A DNA stretch of 64,000 nucleotides from Pseudoalteromonas ulvae UL12 (GCF_014925405.1 NZ_AQHJ01000022.1:124001-188000); one strand, 5' to 3'. Numbered from the stretch's first letter, positions 8,843-18,378 are shown. The notes: generated by a model from the sequence alone, not told the origin. A program made the numbers and translations.

Positions 8843-11086
8843 TTACAGCAATGCCAAGCCACCCCGAATGTTGTACACCTGCTCAAAACCAAGTTGCTGC
8901 AAATTGAGGCATGCTTGTCGTGAGCGATTACCACTGCGACAAATTAACACGTATGACTGTTTTGGATCTAAGCGCTTTTGCCAGATCGCATCCGAAATTC
9001 GATTGAGTGGCACATTGCGTACATGCTGCTCATTAATATTAAGTAACGTTGCAAGCTGGCTGGCGCTGTGCTCGTATGATTCACGAATATCGAGCAAAAT
9101 CGCACCTTCTTCAGCTATCAAACTCAAAGCGGCAGGTAATGACTTTTCAACAAGGCTGTGTGATGCTGGACTCACTACGGCACCACAAAAATACTCGACT
9201 TGTGCAGCTAAAGATTGGTCGGAAGCTTGTTTTTGTTTAATAAACTCTTGTTTGTCTATCTGCTGTGTCACCACATGATTGAGCAGTGGATTAATTGCCT
9301 GCTGGCTGTGCCAATCAATGGCGAAACTTTGCGCATAATCATGGGATGAACATAAAACGCTATCAGATGATAATCGTTGGCTAAGTGATAATAAGGAGTC
9401 ATACATCTGCGCCGGATCAGAATCATCAAGGTTAGTTCGCCCAAGCCCGCCGGGTAATATCAAATCACCACAAAAGCAGATCACAACTTTATCTTGATCC
9501 ATTAACAAATAAGAGACGCTGTTTTCGTTATGGCCCGGAGTGCTAATGCGCATTAATTGATAGCGCCCGATTTGAATATCATCGATTTGATTTGGCCAGC
9601 CCAGCAGATCCAGATTGTCCGGTTGTGTTAATCCCGCTAACGAATAATAAGATGCCAAAGGTTCATCATGTGCATGTTGATGAGTCGCTAACATCGCTTT
9701 CAAGGTTAATTTTTGCCCTTGTATTACATTCATCAAACGTGGCAATAGCTCAATAATCGGGTCGATGATCACCGCTTCTTTTTCATCGGTCACAAACAAC
9801 CAACAACATGCCCCTTGATGTTTATATTGGCTCAAACCAAGCGCGCACACCTCTTGCTCAGTCACTTGCGAGTCTGAAATCACCAAACAAGCCGAAGCCA
9901 ACACTGATTTTAACTGTGTAATACGTTTACATGCTTCATCTATTTCGACTTGTGTAGCAGCGGGCCCAAACGATAAACGAATCGCATTTTCAGATTGCCA
10001 ATTGTCAACACTCATTGCATCGAGCACATAACTGCGCGAAGCACCTGAACTACATGCAGAGCCTGCACTGACACGGATCCCTGCGGCATCAAACAAATCC
10101 ATAATTTCTTTGCTCGAAATATTTTTAACTGCAAAGTTCAAGGTCGTTGGCACACTCAAATCAAAACGATGATTAAAGACAATTTTCGGAAAAACAGACC
10201 GTAAAGCTTTCTCTAGCTGTTCACGGTAGCTATGTAGCTGCTGATGAGATTTAAAGACTGATTGCTGCGGATCAATTAAGAGTGAAAACAACCGATTTAA
10301 TCCTGCGATACCAGGAAGGTTTTCGGTACCAGAGCGCATTCCGCCTTCTTGCCCACCACCAGCAATAAATGGTGTGTAAGGACTCTGCTCACGAATATAT
10401 AAAAAGCCAATTCCTTTAGGGGCATATAATTTATGACCCGAGAAAGGTGCATAATCAATCGTTGTTTCACTGATGGCTAAATCGAGTTTACCCAGCGCCT
10501 GTACACAATCGACCATCCAAGCTACCGATGGGTTATTCGCTCTAATGACTTGTTCTAACAATGCTAAATCTTGGCATACACCCGTTTCATTGTTCACAGC
10601 CATAGTGCAAATCATCAATGCTTGGCCCACATGCTCTGCAATAAAATCATGATCCAATAAGCCATCCTGATCAACAGAAATGGCCATCATAGTAGCATTA
10701 ATACCAAGTACACTATTCCAATGAGCTAACGTGTTTGGCACTGCTTTATGCTCTGTTGCACCATACATCAAAATAGGCTCTGCAATATCATGCTCTTTAA
10801 TCGCCAATAATGCAGATACGATCGCTGTTTGGATCCCTTCAGTCGCACCCGATGTAAACAAAATATGCCCGGTTTGCGCACCAATGACCTGCTTGGCTAA
10901 CTGACGAGTTTCTTCCATCAAATGCTTAGCTTTTATACCTGTAATATGAGAGCTTGAAGGATTACCAAAACACACTTGCATGGTATGTGAAACAATATCT
11001 GCAATTTCAGGTAACACCGCGGTGGTTGCATTGGCATCTAAATAGACTTGTGGTTGATGAAGGTGAGGATCAATTGGGGTAAACAT
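8843..11086 (-). CDS. Cysteine desulfurase / metallo-beta-lactamase / rhodanese fusion
   Basis: A 747-residue three-domain sulfur protein. Residues 1-390 are a class V aminotransferase of the NifS/IscS type, with PLP lysine in FSGHKLYAPKG near 220 and the persulfide cysteine in SACSSG near 345. Residues 410-610 are a metallo-beta-lactamase domain of the persulfide dioxygenase (ETHE1/GloB-like) type, with GHNENSVSYL, FCGDLILPGGLGRTNL and SSHDY. Residues 645-747 are a rhodanese with CRSGNRS. A single chain could take sulfur from cysteine and pass or oxidise it. The first metal motif reads THQHAHD rather than the usual THxHxDH, so oxidase activity is uncertain. It is a stand-alone gene, followed by the terminator at 8754-8790. 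Confidence 0.9.
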   Translation of the reverse strand: MFTPIDPHLHQPQVYLDANATTAVLPEIADIVSHTMQVCFGNPSSSHITGIKAKHLMEETRQLAKQVIGAQTGHILFTSGATEGIQTAIVSALLAIKEHDIAEPILMYGATEHKAVPNTLAHWNSVLGINATMMAISVDQDGLLDHDFIAEHVGQALMICTMAVNNETGVCQDLALLEQVIRANNPSVAWMVDCVQALGKLDLAISETTIDYAPFSGHKLYAPKGIGFLYIREQSPYTPFIAGGGQEGGMRSGTENLPGIAGLNRLFSLLIDPQQSVFKSHQQLHSYREQLEKALRSVFPKIVFNHRFDLSVPTTLNFAVKNISSKEIMDLFDAAGIRVSAGSACSSGASRSYVLDAMSVDNWQSENAIRLSFGPAATQVEIDEACKRITQLKSVLASACLVISDSQVTEQEVCALGLSQYKHQGACCWLFVTDEKEAVIIDPIIELLPRLMNVIQGQKLTLKAMLATHQHAHDEPLASYYSLAGLTQPDNLDLLGWPNQIDDIQIGRYQLMRISTPGHNENSVSYLLMDQDKVVICFCGDLILPGGLGRTNLDDSDPAQMYDSLLSLSQRLSSDSVLCSSHDYAQSFAIDWHSQQAINPLLNHVVTQQIDKQEFIKQKQASDQSLAAQVEYFCGAVVSPASHSLVEKSLPAALSLIAEEGAILLDIRESYEHSASQLATLLNINEQHVRNVPLNRISDAIWQKRLDPKQSYVLICRSGNRSRQACLNLQQLGFEQVYNIRGGLALL

Positions 11087-11193
11087 AAATGCCTTATATT
11101 ACTTTAAGATATATCTTATAACCCAATTTTACACAGATACACGCAGATAGCTAATAACCAATCGCTGTAACAACCGCCATTCTTATAAATAAA

Positions 11194-11222
11194 GCAAAAA
11201 AAACCTGCTATTAAGCAGGTTT
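11194..11222 (-). terminator. Terminator after the ankyrin gene
   Basis: Stem AAACCTGC/GCAGGTTT with a six-base loop. The minus strand continues into a run of Ts. It lies 18 bases past the ankyrin gene stop. Confidence 0.85.
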
Positions 11223-11239
11223 ATGTTTAAAAAGTGAAT

Positions 11240-12574
11240 TTAACTTAGCGCGGTGACGACTACGACAACCACCATCATTAGCTGCAACGCAAGGCTTAAA
11301 AATGACACTCCGCGAATGAACGATAAACTCCACGGGTGCTTGATATAAGGATATAAATTACAACGTTTTAAGCTCATTGCATAAAACAACATGAGCATAG
11401 TCATTAATGCACAAACAAACGAAGATTCACTTTTAAAGTCAAAATTAGGCATAAAAAAGAAAAAAAGCTGAACAGGCAACAGCCAACAAGCCACTGCATG
11501 TAAAACGTGGACTAAACGAATACGCTTAATTTGCTGATCAGGGCTGAGCTCTTTAATGCCAAAATCTCTTTCTAAGAGCTTAATCACATTACGATAGCCC
11601 AGACTCACCGCCAACTGATACGCGGTTAGGCCATCCTTGTTTTTTACCGTATAGTCAACGCCACTTTTTAACAGCAATGCAATACATTGCTCATTTTGCG
11701 CCATGACTGCGTGATGCAATAATGTGTGGTTTTCATGGTCAGTCTGTTTGAGAACCGCCTCATCAAGTTGGTTTACGAGTACATCAATAAAGCCACGTTT
11801 AGCGGCCCACATCAGTGCCGTCATACCATTTTCGTCTTCGACAGTCCCTGTTGCTCCCTGTGCTAAAAAACGTTTACACAATGTTTGTTTGGCACTGTCA
11901 TCTCGAATATGTGCCAGCAAGGCTTTTTCGAGTAATGTCAGGTCTGTTTCATCGTGCTGCAAAGCAACCAATAAACCAAAATAGTCTTCACCATTTATCA
12001 GCCGCTCAGTTATGGTTTCCAGTAAGCTACTTGTTTGTTTGACCGCTTTACCTAAATAAGGCAGCAACACTGCATGTAATTCAGTATCTTGCCATAAGGT
12101 TAAAATATCTTGCTCACTCAGGACCAGCCCATTTTCGAGCAACACTTTTAAGACATTAAAATAATGCAGCTGCAAACATAAACACGCAGGGCTGACTAAA
12201 GAGAAATGCTTAAACTGCGTGGTAAAGTTGACATACTGAGCTAGGCGTTCGAGTAATAACAAGGTCACTTTTTCATTTTGTTCTAACTGCGCTTTAAGAT
12301 GAACTAATACCTGCTCCACATACTGATGTTCAGCATCTTCATATTCAAAAATATGCTGAAATGCACACTCTTGAAAAGGCTCCGCAGGCTTTTGCCATAA
12401 CAAATAAAACATCGGCGGCAAAATAGTGAGCGTCAGTCCATCAACATCGGTTTTTTCTTCACATTGAGGCCATTGCTCTAATGCATCGAGAATATGCGCA
12501 CCGTTTTGCTCTAACAAGCCTTTTAACAACAAAGGATATTGTTTGGGCCAAATAAGCACATTTTCGTTTGACAA
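11240..12574 (-). CDS. Ankyrin-repeat membrane protein
   Basis: A 444-residue protein of unknown specific role. A helical N-terminal region of about 230 residues has no motif I recognise. It is followed by at least three ankyrin repeats between about 240 and 340 (NGMTALMWAAKRGFIDVL, NHTLLHHAVMAQNEQCIALLL, DGLTAYQLAVSLGYRNVI). The last 90 residues hold three or four hydrophobic segments, so it is probably anchored in the inner membrane with the ankyrin part in the cytoplasm. Ankyrin repeats mediate protein-protein contacts; the partner is unknown. The gene stands alone between a terminator and the divergent DUF2897 gene. Confidence 0.8.
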   Translation of the reverse strand: MSNENVLIWPKQYPLLLKGLLEQNGAHILDALEQWPQCEEKTDVDGLTLTILPPMFYLLWQKPAEPFQECAFQHIFEYEDAEHQYVEQVLVHLKAQLEQNEKVTLLLLERLAQYVNFTTQFKHFSLVSPACLCLQLHYFNVLKVLLENGLVLSEQDILTLWQDTELHAVLLPYLGKAVKQTSSLLETITERLINGEDYFGLLVALQHDETDLTLLEKALLAHIRDDSAKQTLCKRFLAQGATGTVEDENGMTALMWAAKRGFIDVLVNQLDEAVLKQTDHENHTLLHHAVMAQNEQCIALLLKSGVDYTVKNKDGLTAYQLAVSLGYRNVIKLLERDFGIKELSPDQQIKRIRLVHVLHAVACWLLPVQLFFFFMPNFDFKSESSFVCALMTMLMLFYAMSLKRCNLYPYIKHPWSLSFIRGVSFLSLALQLMMVVVVVVTALS

Positions 12575-12732
12575 GGCACTACCTCATTTTATTCACAGAT
12601 AATTTCGCGGCTATATTAGCAGGAAACCATAGCAGCAAAAAGCGAAGATTCAGGTCGATTACACTTTATTAGCTGATGACTTTTCGCAGATTTTAGAGCA
12701 TGCTAAAGGCAAAGGTTAAGAGGAGGTCAACC

Positions 12733-12936
12733 ATGCAAACTTGGCAGGTTATTTTAATCATCGCAATTGTGTTTGGCTTTGTGTGGGGGAACATCGCCCT
12801 GCTAAAATCAAGCGCCAAATATGACATGACACAATTTAACAAAGATCCGATCGAAAAAGCCAAAGCAGCGCTGGCTGCAAAACAAGCGCAAGAAACGCAA
12901 ACAGAAAACGAAGACAAAAAAAACGAACATCCTTGA
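12733..12936 (+). CDS. DUF2897-family small membrane protein
   Basis: A 67-residue protein with one transmembrane helix (residues 5-25, VILIIAIVFGFVWGNIALL) and a charged, Gln/Glu/Lys-rich tail. The GNIALLK motif matches the DUF2897 family, whose function is unknown. A frame 11 codons longer exists. The ATG at 12733 is preferred because AGGAGG ends seven bases before it. The gene ends inside a strong terminator hairpin. Confidence 0.85.
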   Translation: MQTWQVILIIAIVFGFVWGNIALLKSSAKYDMTQFNKDPIEKAKAALAAKQAQETQTENEDKKNEHP

Positions 12937-12949
12937 TGTTCGTTTTTTT
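12916..12949. terminator. Bidirectional terminator overlapping the DUF2897 stop
   Basis: Stem AACGAACATC and its complement with a short loop, with A7 before and T7 after. It serves the plus-strand DUF2897 gene and may also block read-through from the minus-strand side. Confidence 0.92.
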
Positions 12950-12963
12950 CATCCCCTAAAAAA

Positions 12964-14337
12964 TTACACCAACCAATGCGCCATCAATGCAATCACAGGC
13001 AGTGTAATTAATGTTCTTAGTAAGAAAATAACAAACAACTCAATAATATTCACCGGTATTTTACTGCCTAAAAGCAAAGCACCGACTTCTGACATATATA
13101 TCAGCTGCGTGACACTCATTGCTGCAATAATAAATCGTGTTACATCACTTTCAATTGAATTGGCTGCTAAAATCGAAGGAATAAACATATCAGCAAAGCC
13201 CACCACTATGGTTTGTGCTGCTTTTTCAGCCTCAGGGACATTGAGTAATTCTAAATAAGGAATAAACGGCGTACCCAATATTTGAAATACCGGCGTGTAC
13301 TCGGCAATGATTAATGCAAAGGTACCGACAGCCATGACCACAGGCAAAACTGCAAACACCATATCAAAGGCATTTTTCAACCCTTCTTGAACAGTGCCTT
13401 TAATACCTGGCGCATAATAAGCTTTAGTTAACGCCACCTCTAAGCCGTGTTTAAACAATGTCTTACCTTCAGGAAGCGCTTCTGCATCGCCATTAGGCGT
13501 CGTACCATCAACGTATTCATGTTTTTTCCAACTCAAAGGTGGTAAACGCGGCACAATTAACGCGGCTACAATCCCCGCCAAACACACAGTTAAGTAAAAA
13601 GGCGCAAATAAATGTTCAAGTTTAACCTGACCAATCACCACCAAACTAAAAGTAATCGACACCGCAGAAAAAGTGGTGCCAATAATGGCCGCTTCTTTGG
13701 CCGTAAAAAATTTTTCTTCGTATTGCTTGGCGGTCATCAAAATCCCAACGCTTCCGTCACCTAACCATGAAGCCACACAGTTAACTGCACTTCGACCGGG
13801 CACACCAAACAATGGCCGCATCACTTTTGTCAGTAAGGTACCAACTAGCTCAAGTAAACCAAAATTAAGCAATAATGGCAGTAACAAACCAGCCAAAATA
13901 AAAACAGAAAACAACACCGGCATTAAGTCATGTAACACTAAATGCCCAGTATTATCTGAATAAATCGCTTCAGGTCCGACTTTAAAATAGGTCATCACCA
14001 CAAACACCATGCCAGCCAAACGTGTAAAGACCCACACATAACTGACATCAAATAAGTGCTGCAAAAAGCCAATTCGCGCGATAAACGCAGGTTTGAGAAG
14101 CTTAACAAACAAGCCAAAAATAGCGGTAAAACAGATAATCCCTGTCACCATAGCGGTAATATGCGAGGCCACTAACTGCTGAACTTGTTTAGCCAGTACC
14201 GCAATCGGAATAGTAAATACATCTCCTAACGGAACCGGTGTCATAAACAAGAACACACCAATAAGAGACGGGACAATAAACGCGAATAAGGTGCGCCAAT
14301 GATATAGATTTAATTGCTCAACGTGCTGATTTTGCAT
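12964..14337 (-). CDS. YjiH-type nucleoside-recognition (Gate) membrane protein
   Basis: A 457-residue inner-membrane protein with about ten hydrophobic segments. It contains two copies of the nucleoside-recognition/Gate region. One carries LFGVPGRSAVNCVASWLGDGSVGILM near residue 185; the other carries the helix-breaking VVGFADMFIPSILAANSIESD near 380. This matches the YjiH/spore-maturation-like family, whose transport substrate is not established. The ATG at 14335-14337 is preferred over a start 22 codons upstream because MQNQHVEQLNLYHWR is the family-like N-terminus. It lies downstream of bamC on the same strand with a terminator between them, so it is probably separately transcribed. Confidence 0.83.
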   Translation of the reverse strand: MQNQHVEQLNLYHWRTLFAFIVPSLIGVFLFMTPVPLGDVFTIPIAVLAKQVQQLVASHITAMVTGIICFTAIFGLFVKLLKPAFIARIGFLQHLFDVSYVWVFTRLAGMVFVVMTYFKVGPEAIYSDNTGHLVLHDLMPVLFSVFILAGLLLPLLLNFGLLELVGTLLTKVMRPLFGVPGRSAVNCVASWLGDGSVGILMTAKQYEEKFFTAKEAAIIGTTFSAVSITFSLVVIGQVKLEHLFAPFYLTVCLAGIVAALIVPRLPPLSWKKHEYVDGTTPNGDAEALPEGKTLFKHGLEVALTKAYYAPGIKGTVQEGLKNAFDMVFAVLPVVMAVGTFALIIAEYTPVFQILGTPFIPYLELLNVPEAEKAAQTIVVGFADMFIPSILAANSIESDVTRFIIAAMSVTQLIYMSEVGALLLGSKIPVNIIELFVIFLLRTLITLPVIALMAHWLV

Positions 14338-14403
14338 AGCAGTGCCTTTATTATTTTTATATTCGAGCATTAAGCGCTCAAATAACAACTTTAATACAGA
14401 CAA

Positions 14404-14430
14404 AAGAAAAGAGCCGCACGTGCTCTTTTC
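14404..14430 (-). terminator. Terminator after bamC
   Basis: Stem AAAAGAGC/GCTCTTTT with a seven-base loop, followed by a T-rich stretch on the minus strand. Confidence 0.82.
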
Positions 14431-14488
14431 GTTTGTCTATTTAGCCTTGCTATGCAACATGGCAAGGCTGTTAACTTGTTAAAATATT

Positions 14489-15550
14489 TTAAATGTCTAC
14501 ACCTTTTTTGCGCAATACTTTAACTAATGCCTGATGTAAGTCATTCATTGTGCCCGGCTCTAAGACTTCTCCTTCACCGTCCATCCAAGTCAAACTTGTT
14601 CCGCCTGTTTCTAAGGTCTCAATTAAGATTTGATACTGACCACTTTCTAAAGGCAGCTCAGATAAATCATCTCCCCAAATTGAATCCCAGACGCTGGCAT
14701 CAGGCTTGTCATACGTAGCGCTGATTAATCCAGTTTTATCATTAAGCTCGGTGATTGCAAAGTTTAAACTTTCTAACAACGCGGCAAAACGCGTAAATCC
14801 GACTACATATTCTTGTTCGGTGATTAAAGATGCATTGCCTTTGTTATCAAAGCCCATCTTCAAGGAAATAATGCCCCGCTCTTTTTGTTGCTGCACTGCA
14901 AACTGACGATAGTTAAAGTCGTACTGTGTGACAAACGCGTTCAATGCACCGACTTCAAGTTGCTGTTTTAGCACGCCTGTTAGCGGCTCATTTTTTGATT
15001 GATAGTCCACTAGTTTCACTAAAACAGAGGCGGTACGTTGGTGATCTTTTTGTTCAATCGTAAACTCAAAACGCTGACGACTGACTTCTTTTTCAGATTG
15101 CCAAAACCATACTTCAATCGGTTTATGGATTGAGTACCAATCGGTTTCCATTGTGCCTTTTGCTTCGTTTTCTTGCAGTGCTTGTGCTTGGTGATCAGCG
15201 AGCAAATCTCGTAAGGCTTGCCAGATAAAGCCTTTTAAATCAGTGATCCCATCAGGCTTATCAAAATAAATACGCGCTTGCGAATCCCCTTCTTCACTCC
15301 AACTTCCAGGCGCTGTATTTAACACTTGCGCCGGTGGCTTTAAGCTATCGGTTGCCGCGGCTTTTTTATATTGTTTCGGCTCCATGACAAATTCAGGATT
15401 TTGATAAGGTTTCGTTAGATTCGCAGGGACTTTTAACTGCTCTGAAACACGATAGTTTTTTTCGTGGTGGGCGTTATTAGTAAAAACACTACAACCCGAT
15501 AACCCTGCAATGACGCTTAACACTAACGTGTTACGAATCCAATACTGCAC
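14489..15550 (-). CDS. bamC: Outer-membrane assembly lipoprotein BamC (NlpB)
   Basis: Lipoprotein of the Bam complex that inserts beta-barrel proteins into the outer membrane. The 353 residues start with a lipoprotein signal ending in LSGC (Cys20). An extended linker follows with PANLTKPYQNPEF, similar to the segment that binds BamD, and then two helix-grip domains. The C-terminal end (LHQALVKVLRKKGVDI) closes the second domain. In enterobacteria bamC follows dapA. Here no dapA lies between bamC and gcvR; bamC is divergent from gcvR across a 250-bp region. Confidence 0.88.
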   Translation of the reverse strand: MQYWIRNTLVLSVIAGLSGCSVFTNNAHHEKNYRVSEQLKVPANLTKPYQNPEFVMEPKQYKKAAATDSLKPPAQVLNTAPGSWSEEGDSQARIYFDKPDGITDLKGFIWQALRDLLADHQAQALQENEAKGTMETDWYSIHKPIEVWFWQSEKEVSRQRFEFTIEQKDHQRTASVLVKLVDYQSKNEPLTGVLKQQLEVGALNAFVTQYDFNYRQFAVQQQKERGIISLKMGFDNKGNASLITEQEYVVGFTRFAALLESLNFAITELNDKTGLISATYDKPDASVWDSIWGDDLSELPLESGQYQILIETLETGGTSLTWMDGEGEVLEPGTMNDLHQALVKVLRKKGVDI

Positions 15551-15800
15551 TTATTCTTCTCCTTTGCGTGCCTTAAGATACGAAGCTTTGAGTCGGCACA
15601 CTTAAAATGGTTCAGTCTATTTTGAGGTCTAAATTCAACACTCAATTTTTATTATTGGGTAGATTACACTAAATTGAGCATAACCCGATAGATAAAACGC
15701 ACTTATGGTACGTGCACCTTGATGTAAACACAACAATGGCTAATCTTTTCTTCTGATTTATGTTAGAGTTTCGCGCCAAGAATGACATAGGGTGGAATAA

Positions 15801-16334
15801 ATGACGGGATTTGCAAATCATCAATTAGTGCTGACAGCAATCGGAGAAGATAGAACTGGAATTGTCGGGGCATTAACACAACTTGTAAGTGATTGTCATT
15901 GCAATATTATTGACAGTCGTATTGCAATTTTAGGTAACGAATTTTCGTTTATCATGCTGCTCGCTGGTGATATGTCGGCCATTAGCCGCGTCGAGCACAT
16001 TCTACCAACTAAAAGTGTTGAACTCGGTTTGTTGACCATGATGAAACGCACTTCGAGTCACCCAAATACGGAATTCAGCGCAGGCTATACCATTGAATAT
16101 TCAGGTATTGATGCGCCTGGAACACTCAGTCGCGTCACAACCCTGTTAGGTGAAAACCACATCAACATTTGCTCGCTTAAATCCGATACTTTTGACGATA
16201 AAGATCAAACCTTTATGCGCTCTGAACTTGAAGTCAATTTATCCGTCGACGTGGAGTTCGATACTTTTAAAGTGCAATTTGAACAATTGTGCAATGAACT
16301 CAACCTTGAATATATTCTTAGACGAATTCGATAA
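15801..16334 (+). CDS. gcvR: Glycine cleavage system transcriptional repressor GcvR
   Basis: A 177-residue protein with two ACT domains (residues about 8-85 and 95-175). The first begins LVLTAIGEDRTGIVGALTQLVSDCHCNI and the second YTIEYSGIDAPGTLSRVTTLLGENHINI. GcvR binds GcvA and modulates glycine-cleavage gene expression in response to glycine. It sits immediately before bcp with a nine-base gap, the arrangement known from E. coli and Shewanella, so the pair is probably co-transcribed. Confidence 0.92.
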   Translation: MTGFANHQLVLTAIGEDRTGIVGALTQLVSDCHCNIIDSRIAILGNEFSFIMLLAGDMSAISRVEHILPTKSVELGLLTMMKRTSSHPNTEFSAGYTIEYSGIDAPGTLSRVTTLLGENHINICSLKSDTFDDKDQTFMRSELEVNLSVDVEFDTFKVQFEQLCNELNLEYILRRIR

Positions 16335-16343
16335 GGAATAATT

Positions 16344-16820
16344 ATGAACATTATCAATCCTCTTAAAGCTGGCGATAACGCCCCATTATTTTCATTATCT
16401 GATCAACACGGCACACCTATTGAGCTTGCACAGTTACTAAAAGCCAATCAAGTACTGGTCTATTTTTACCCAAAAGCTTCTACTCCCGGCTGTACCGTAC
16501 AAGCAGAAAACCTACGCGATAATAAAGATGCACTCCTGGCATTAAACACCACGGTTGTTGGAATAAGCCCAGATCCGGTGAAACGCATTGCTAATTTTGT
16601 CAATAAGAAAGAGCTCAACTTTCATCTGCTTTCTGATGAAGATCATGCTATTGCTGACGCATTTGGAGTGTGGGGTTACAAAAAATTCATGGGCAAAGAA
16701 TACGACGGCATCCATCGTATTTCATTTCTAATTGGCCAAGATGGCAAAATCAAACACGTCTTTGATAAATTTAAAACTAAAGATCACCACGAAGTCGTGA
16801 TGTCACACATAAAAGGCTGA
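16344..16820 (+). CDS. bcp: Thioredoxin-dependent thiol peroxidase Bcp (PrxQ type)
   Basis: Reduces hydroperoxides with electrons from thioredoxin or similar donors. The 158 residues have the peroxiredoxin fold with the peroxidatic cysteine in ASTPGCTVQAENLRD (Cys50). E. coli Bcp has a second, resolving cysteine five residues later. Here that position is Glu and the protein has no other cysteine, so it should act as a one-Cys enzyme. An AAGGAA ribosome site lies between gcvR and this ATG. A clear terminator follows 20 bases after the stop. Confidence 0.95.
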   Translation: MNIINPLKAGDNAPLFSLSDQHGTPIELAQLLKANQVLVYFYPKASTPGCTVQAENLRDNKDALLALNTTVVGISPDPVKRIANFVNKKELNFHLLSDEDHAIADAFGVWGYKKFMGKEYDGIHRISFLIGQDGKIKHVFDKFKTKDHHEVVMSHIKG

Positions 16821-16839
16821 TCAGCCTTTATACAAATAG

Positions 16840-16866
16840 AAAAGGCACGTGTTCGTGCCTTTTTTG
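16840..16866 (+). terminator. Terminator after gcvR-bcp
   Basis: Stem AAAAGGCACG/CGTGCCTTTT with a four-base loop and a T6 tail. Its symmetry means it may also end perM transcription on the other strand. Confidence 0.92.
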
Positions 16867-16898
16867 TGCCTCTTGCGCCCACGGCGCAATCCGGTTTA

Positions 16899-17963
16899 CT
16901 ACGCTTTTATTTCTTGAGGTTGCATCGACCATGCATTGAGTAAAGCACGGACTAGCGATGCCAATGGGATAGCAAAAAAGACCCCCCAAAAGCCCCATAA
17001 TCCACCAAAAAATAACACGGCGACGATAATATACACAGGGTTCAAATCCACCGCCTCAGAAAATAACAACGGAACCAAAACATTGCCATCTAAGGCTTGA
17101 ATAATGCTATACGCAATGATGATATACCAAAATTCAGGGCTGACACCAAACTGAAACAAGGCCACCGCAGCCACAGGAATGGTGACCAATGCGGCACCGA
17201 CAAAAGGTATCAATACCGAGCAGCCCACTAACACCCCTAACAGCGCAGCATAACGTAACTCAAATAAAGTAAATGTAATAAATGACGCGCCACCGACAAT
17301 TAAAATCTCAATGACCTTACCACGAATATAATTCATGATTTGTTGATTCATTTCCAACCACACTTGGCTAATCAATCGACGCTGATCGGGTAACAAACGC
17401 CCGATCCCACCCACTAATTCTTGTTTATCTTTGAGCATAAAAAAGACCAATAACGGCACTAAAATTAAATAAATAAGTAAGGCGACAATGTCTTTGAGTG
17501 ATGTCAGTGACACGGACAAAATAACTTGACCAAATTCGATAAACTTATTTTCAACGGTGCCGACCACTGTTTTAATTTGCATCTCAGTGATGAGCTCAGG
17601 GTATTGATGAGGCAATTGCATTAAAAATGATTTGCCTTGCTCAAGCATATGGGGGGCTTCTTGGAGCAAATTGGATGTCTGTTGCCACAGCACTGGCACA
17701 ATGCCAAAAAATGAAGCAATGGCGATACCACTAAAACACAACATCACCAGAGTGGATGCCATTAACCTCGAAAAACCCAGTAACGCCAAACGTTGCACTG
17801 GCCACTCCAATAAATAAGCAACGACAATAGCAACCAATACAGGAATAATTAACGAGCCCACAAAATAGAGCAATGATACAACAGCACAAATAACCAGTAA
17901 TAAAGTGACCGAGTGAGGGTCTGAGAACTTACGTTCGTACCACGATTTAACAAATTCAAACAC
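16899..17963 (-). CDS. perM: AI-2E/PerM-family membrane transporter
   Basis: A 354-residue inner-membrane protein with about seven hydrophobic segments: two near the N-terminus (LLLVICAVVSLLYFVGSLIIPVLVAIVVAYLLEW), a soluble middle region, and five towards the C-terminus with the family signature SVLIPFVGAALVTIPVA near 255 and the closing FFAIPLASLVRALLNAW. The family exports small molecules or ions; the substrate here is unknown. I place the start at a GTG (17963) that overlaps the end of the upstream TusA-like gene. Longer frames begin inside that gene with TTG. The overlap implies translational coupling. Confidence 0.85.
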   Translation of the reverse strand: MFEFVKSWYERKFSDPHSVTLLLVICAVVSLLYFVGSLIIPVLVAIVVAYLLEWPVQRLALLGFSRLMASTLVMLCFSGIAIASFFGIVPVLWQQTSNLLQEAPHMLEQGKSFLMQLPHQYPELITEMQIKTVVGTVENKFIEFGQVILSVSLTSLKDIVALLIYLILVPLLVFFMLKDKQELVGGIGRLLPDQRRLISQVWLEMNQQIMNYIRGKVIEILIVGGASFITFTLFELRYAALLGVLVGCSVLIPFVGAALVTIPVAAVALFQFGVSPEFWYIIIAYSIIQALDGNVLVPLLFSEAVDLNPVYIIVAVLFFGGLWGFWGVFFAIPLASLVRALLNAWSMQPQEIKA

Positions 17964-18186
17964 CGTTAGCTTGCTCCAAAACAAATACACACTTGAACTG
18001 CGGGTGCTGTTCAATTCGATAAAAAAGTTGTTGATGTGTCAGGTAACGCTCAATATCTGCGATGTCCGCGTCTCTGGCGACTTTAAACATGCCAGACTGC
18101 TTGTTTTTCGCCATTATTTTTAAATGATACTTAAATTGCACAAACAATTGCGGACACACAAATAGGCTTAAATCACACTCTACCAT
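17956..18186 (-). CDS. TusA-like sulfur carrier protein
   Basis: A 76-residue protein of about TusA size. The pattern VECDLSLFVCPQLFVQFKYHLKIM has the hydrophobic strand followed by the Cys-Pro pair at the start of helix 1 that carries sulfur in TusA-family proteins. The C-terminal half (MFKVARDADIADIERYLTHQQLFYRIEQ) fits the rest of the fold. The ATG at 18184-18186 gives the family length; the open frame extends 45 codons further but without family features. It overlaps perM by eight bases. Which sulfur-transfer pathway it serves is not shown. Confidence 0.75.
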   Translation of the reverse strand: MVECDLSLFVCPQLFVQFKYHLKIMAKNKQSGMFKVARDADIADIERYLTHQQLFYRIEQHPQFKCVFVLEQANGV

Positions 18187-18378
18187 GCTTCTATAACAAC
18201 AATAATAAACTTTAAGTCTCATAGTAAGCCACTGTGTTAACTCGGTAAACTCAAAAATGTTAATTTGCTCAAATAGCAAACAAAGCACACTTTTTTTTGC
18301 TATTTTTAAAAGAGTCGGCATATACCAAGTCTCTGCAATGCTTTATGCTAAAAAGATATCTTGAAGTGGGTCAGTTAC

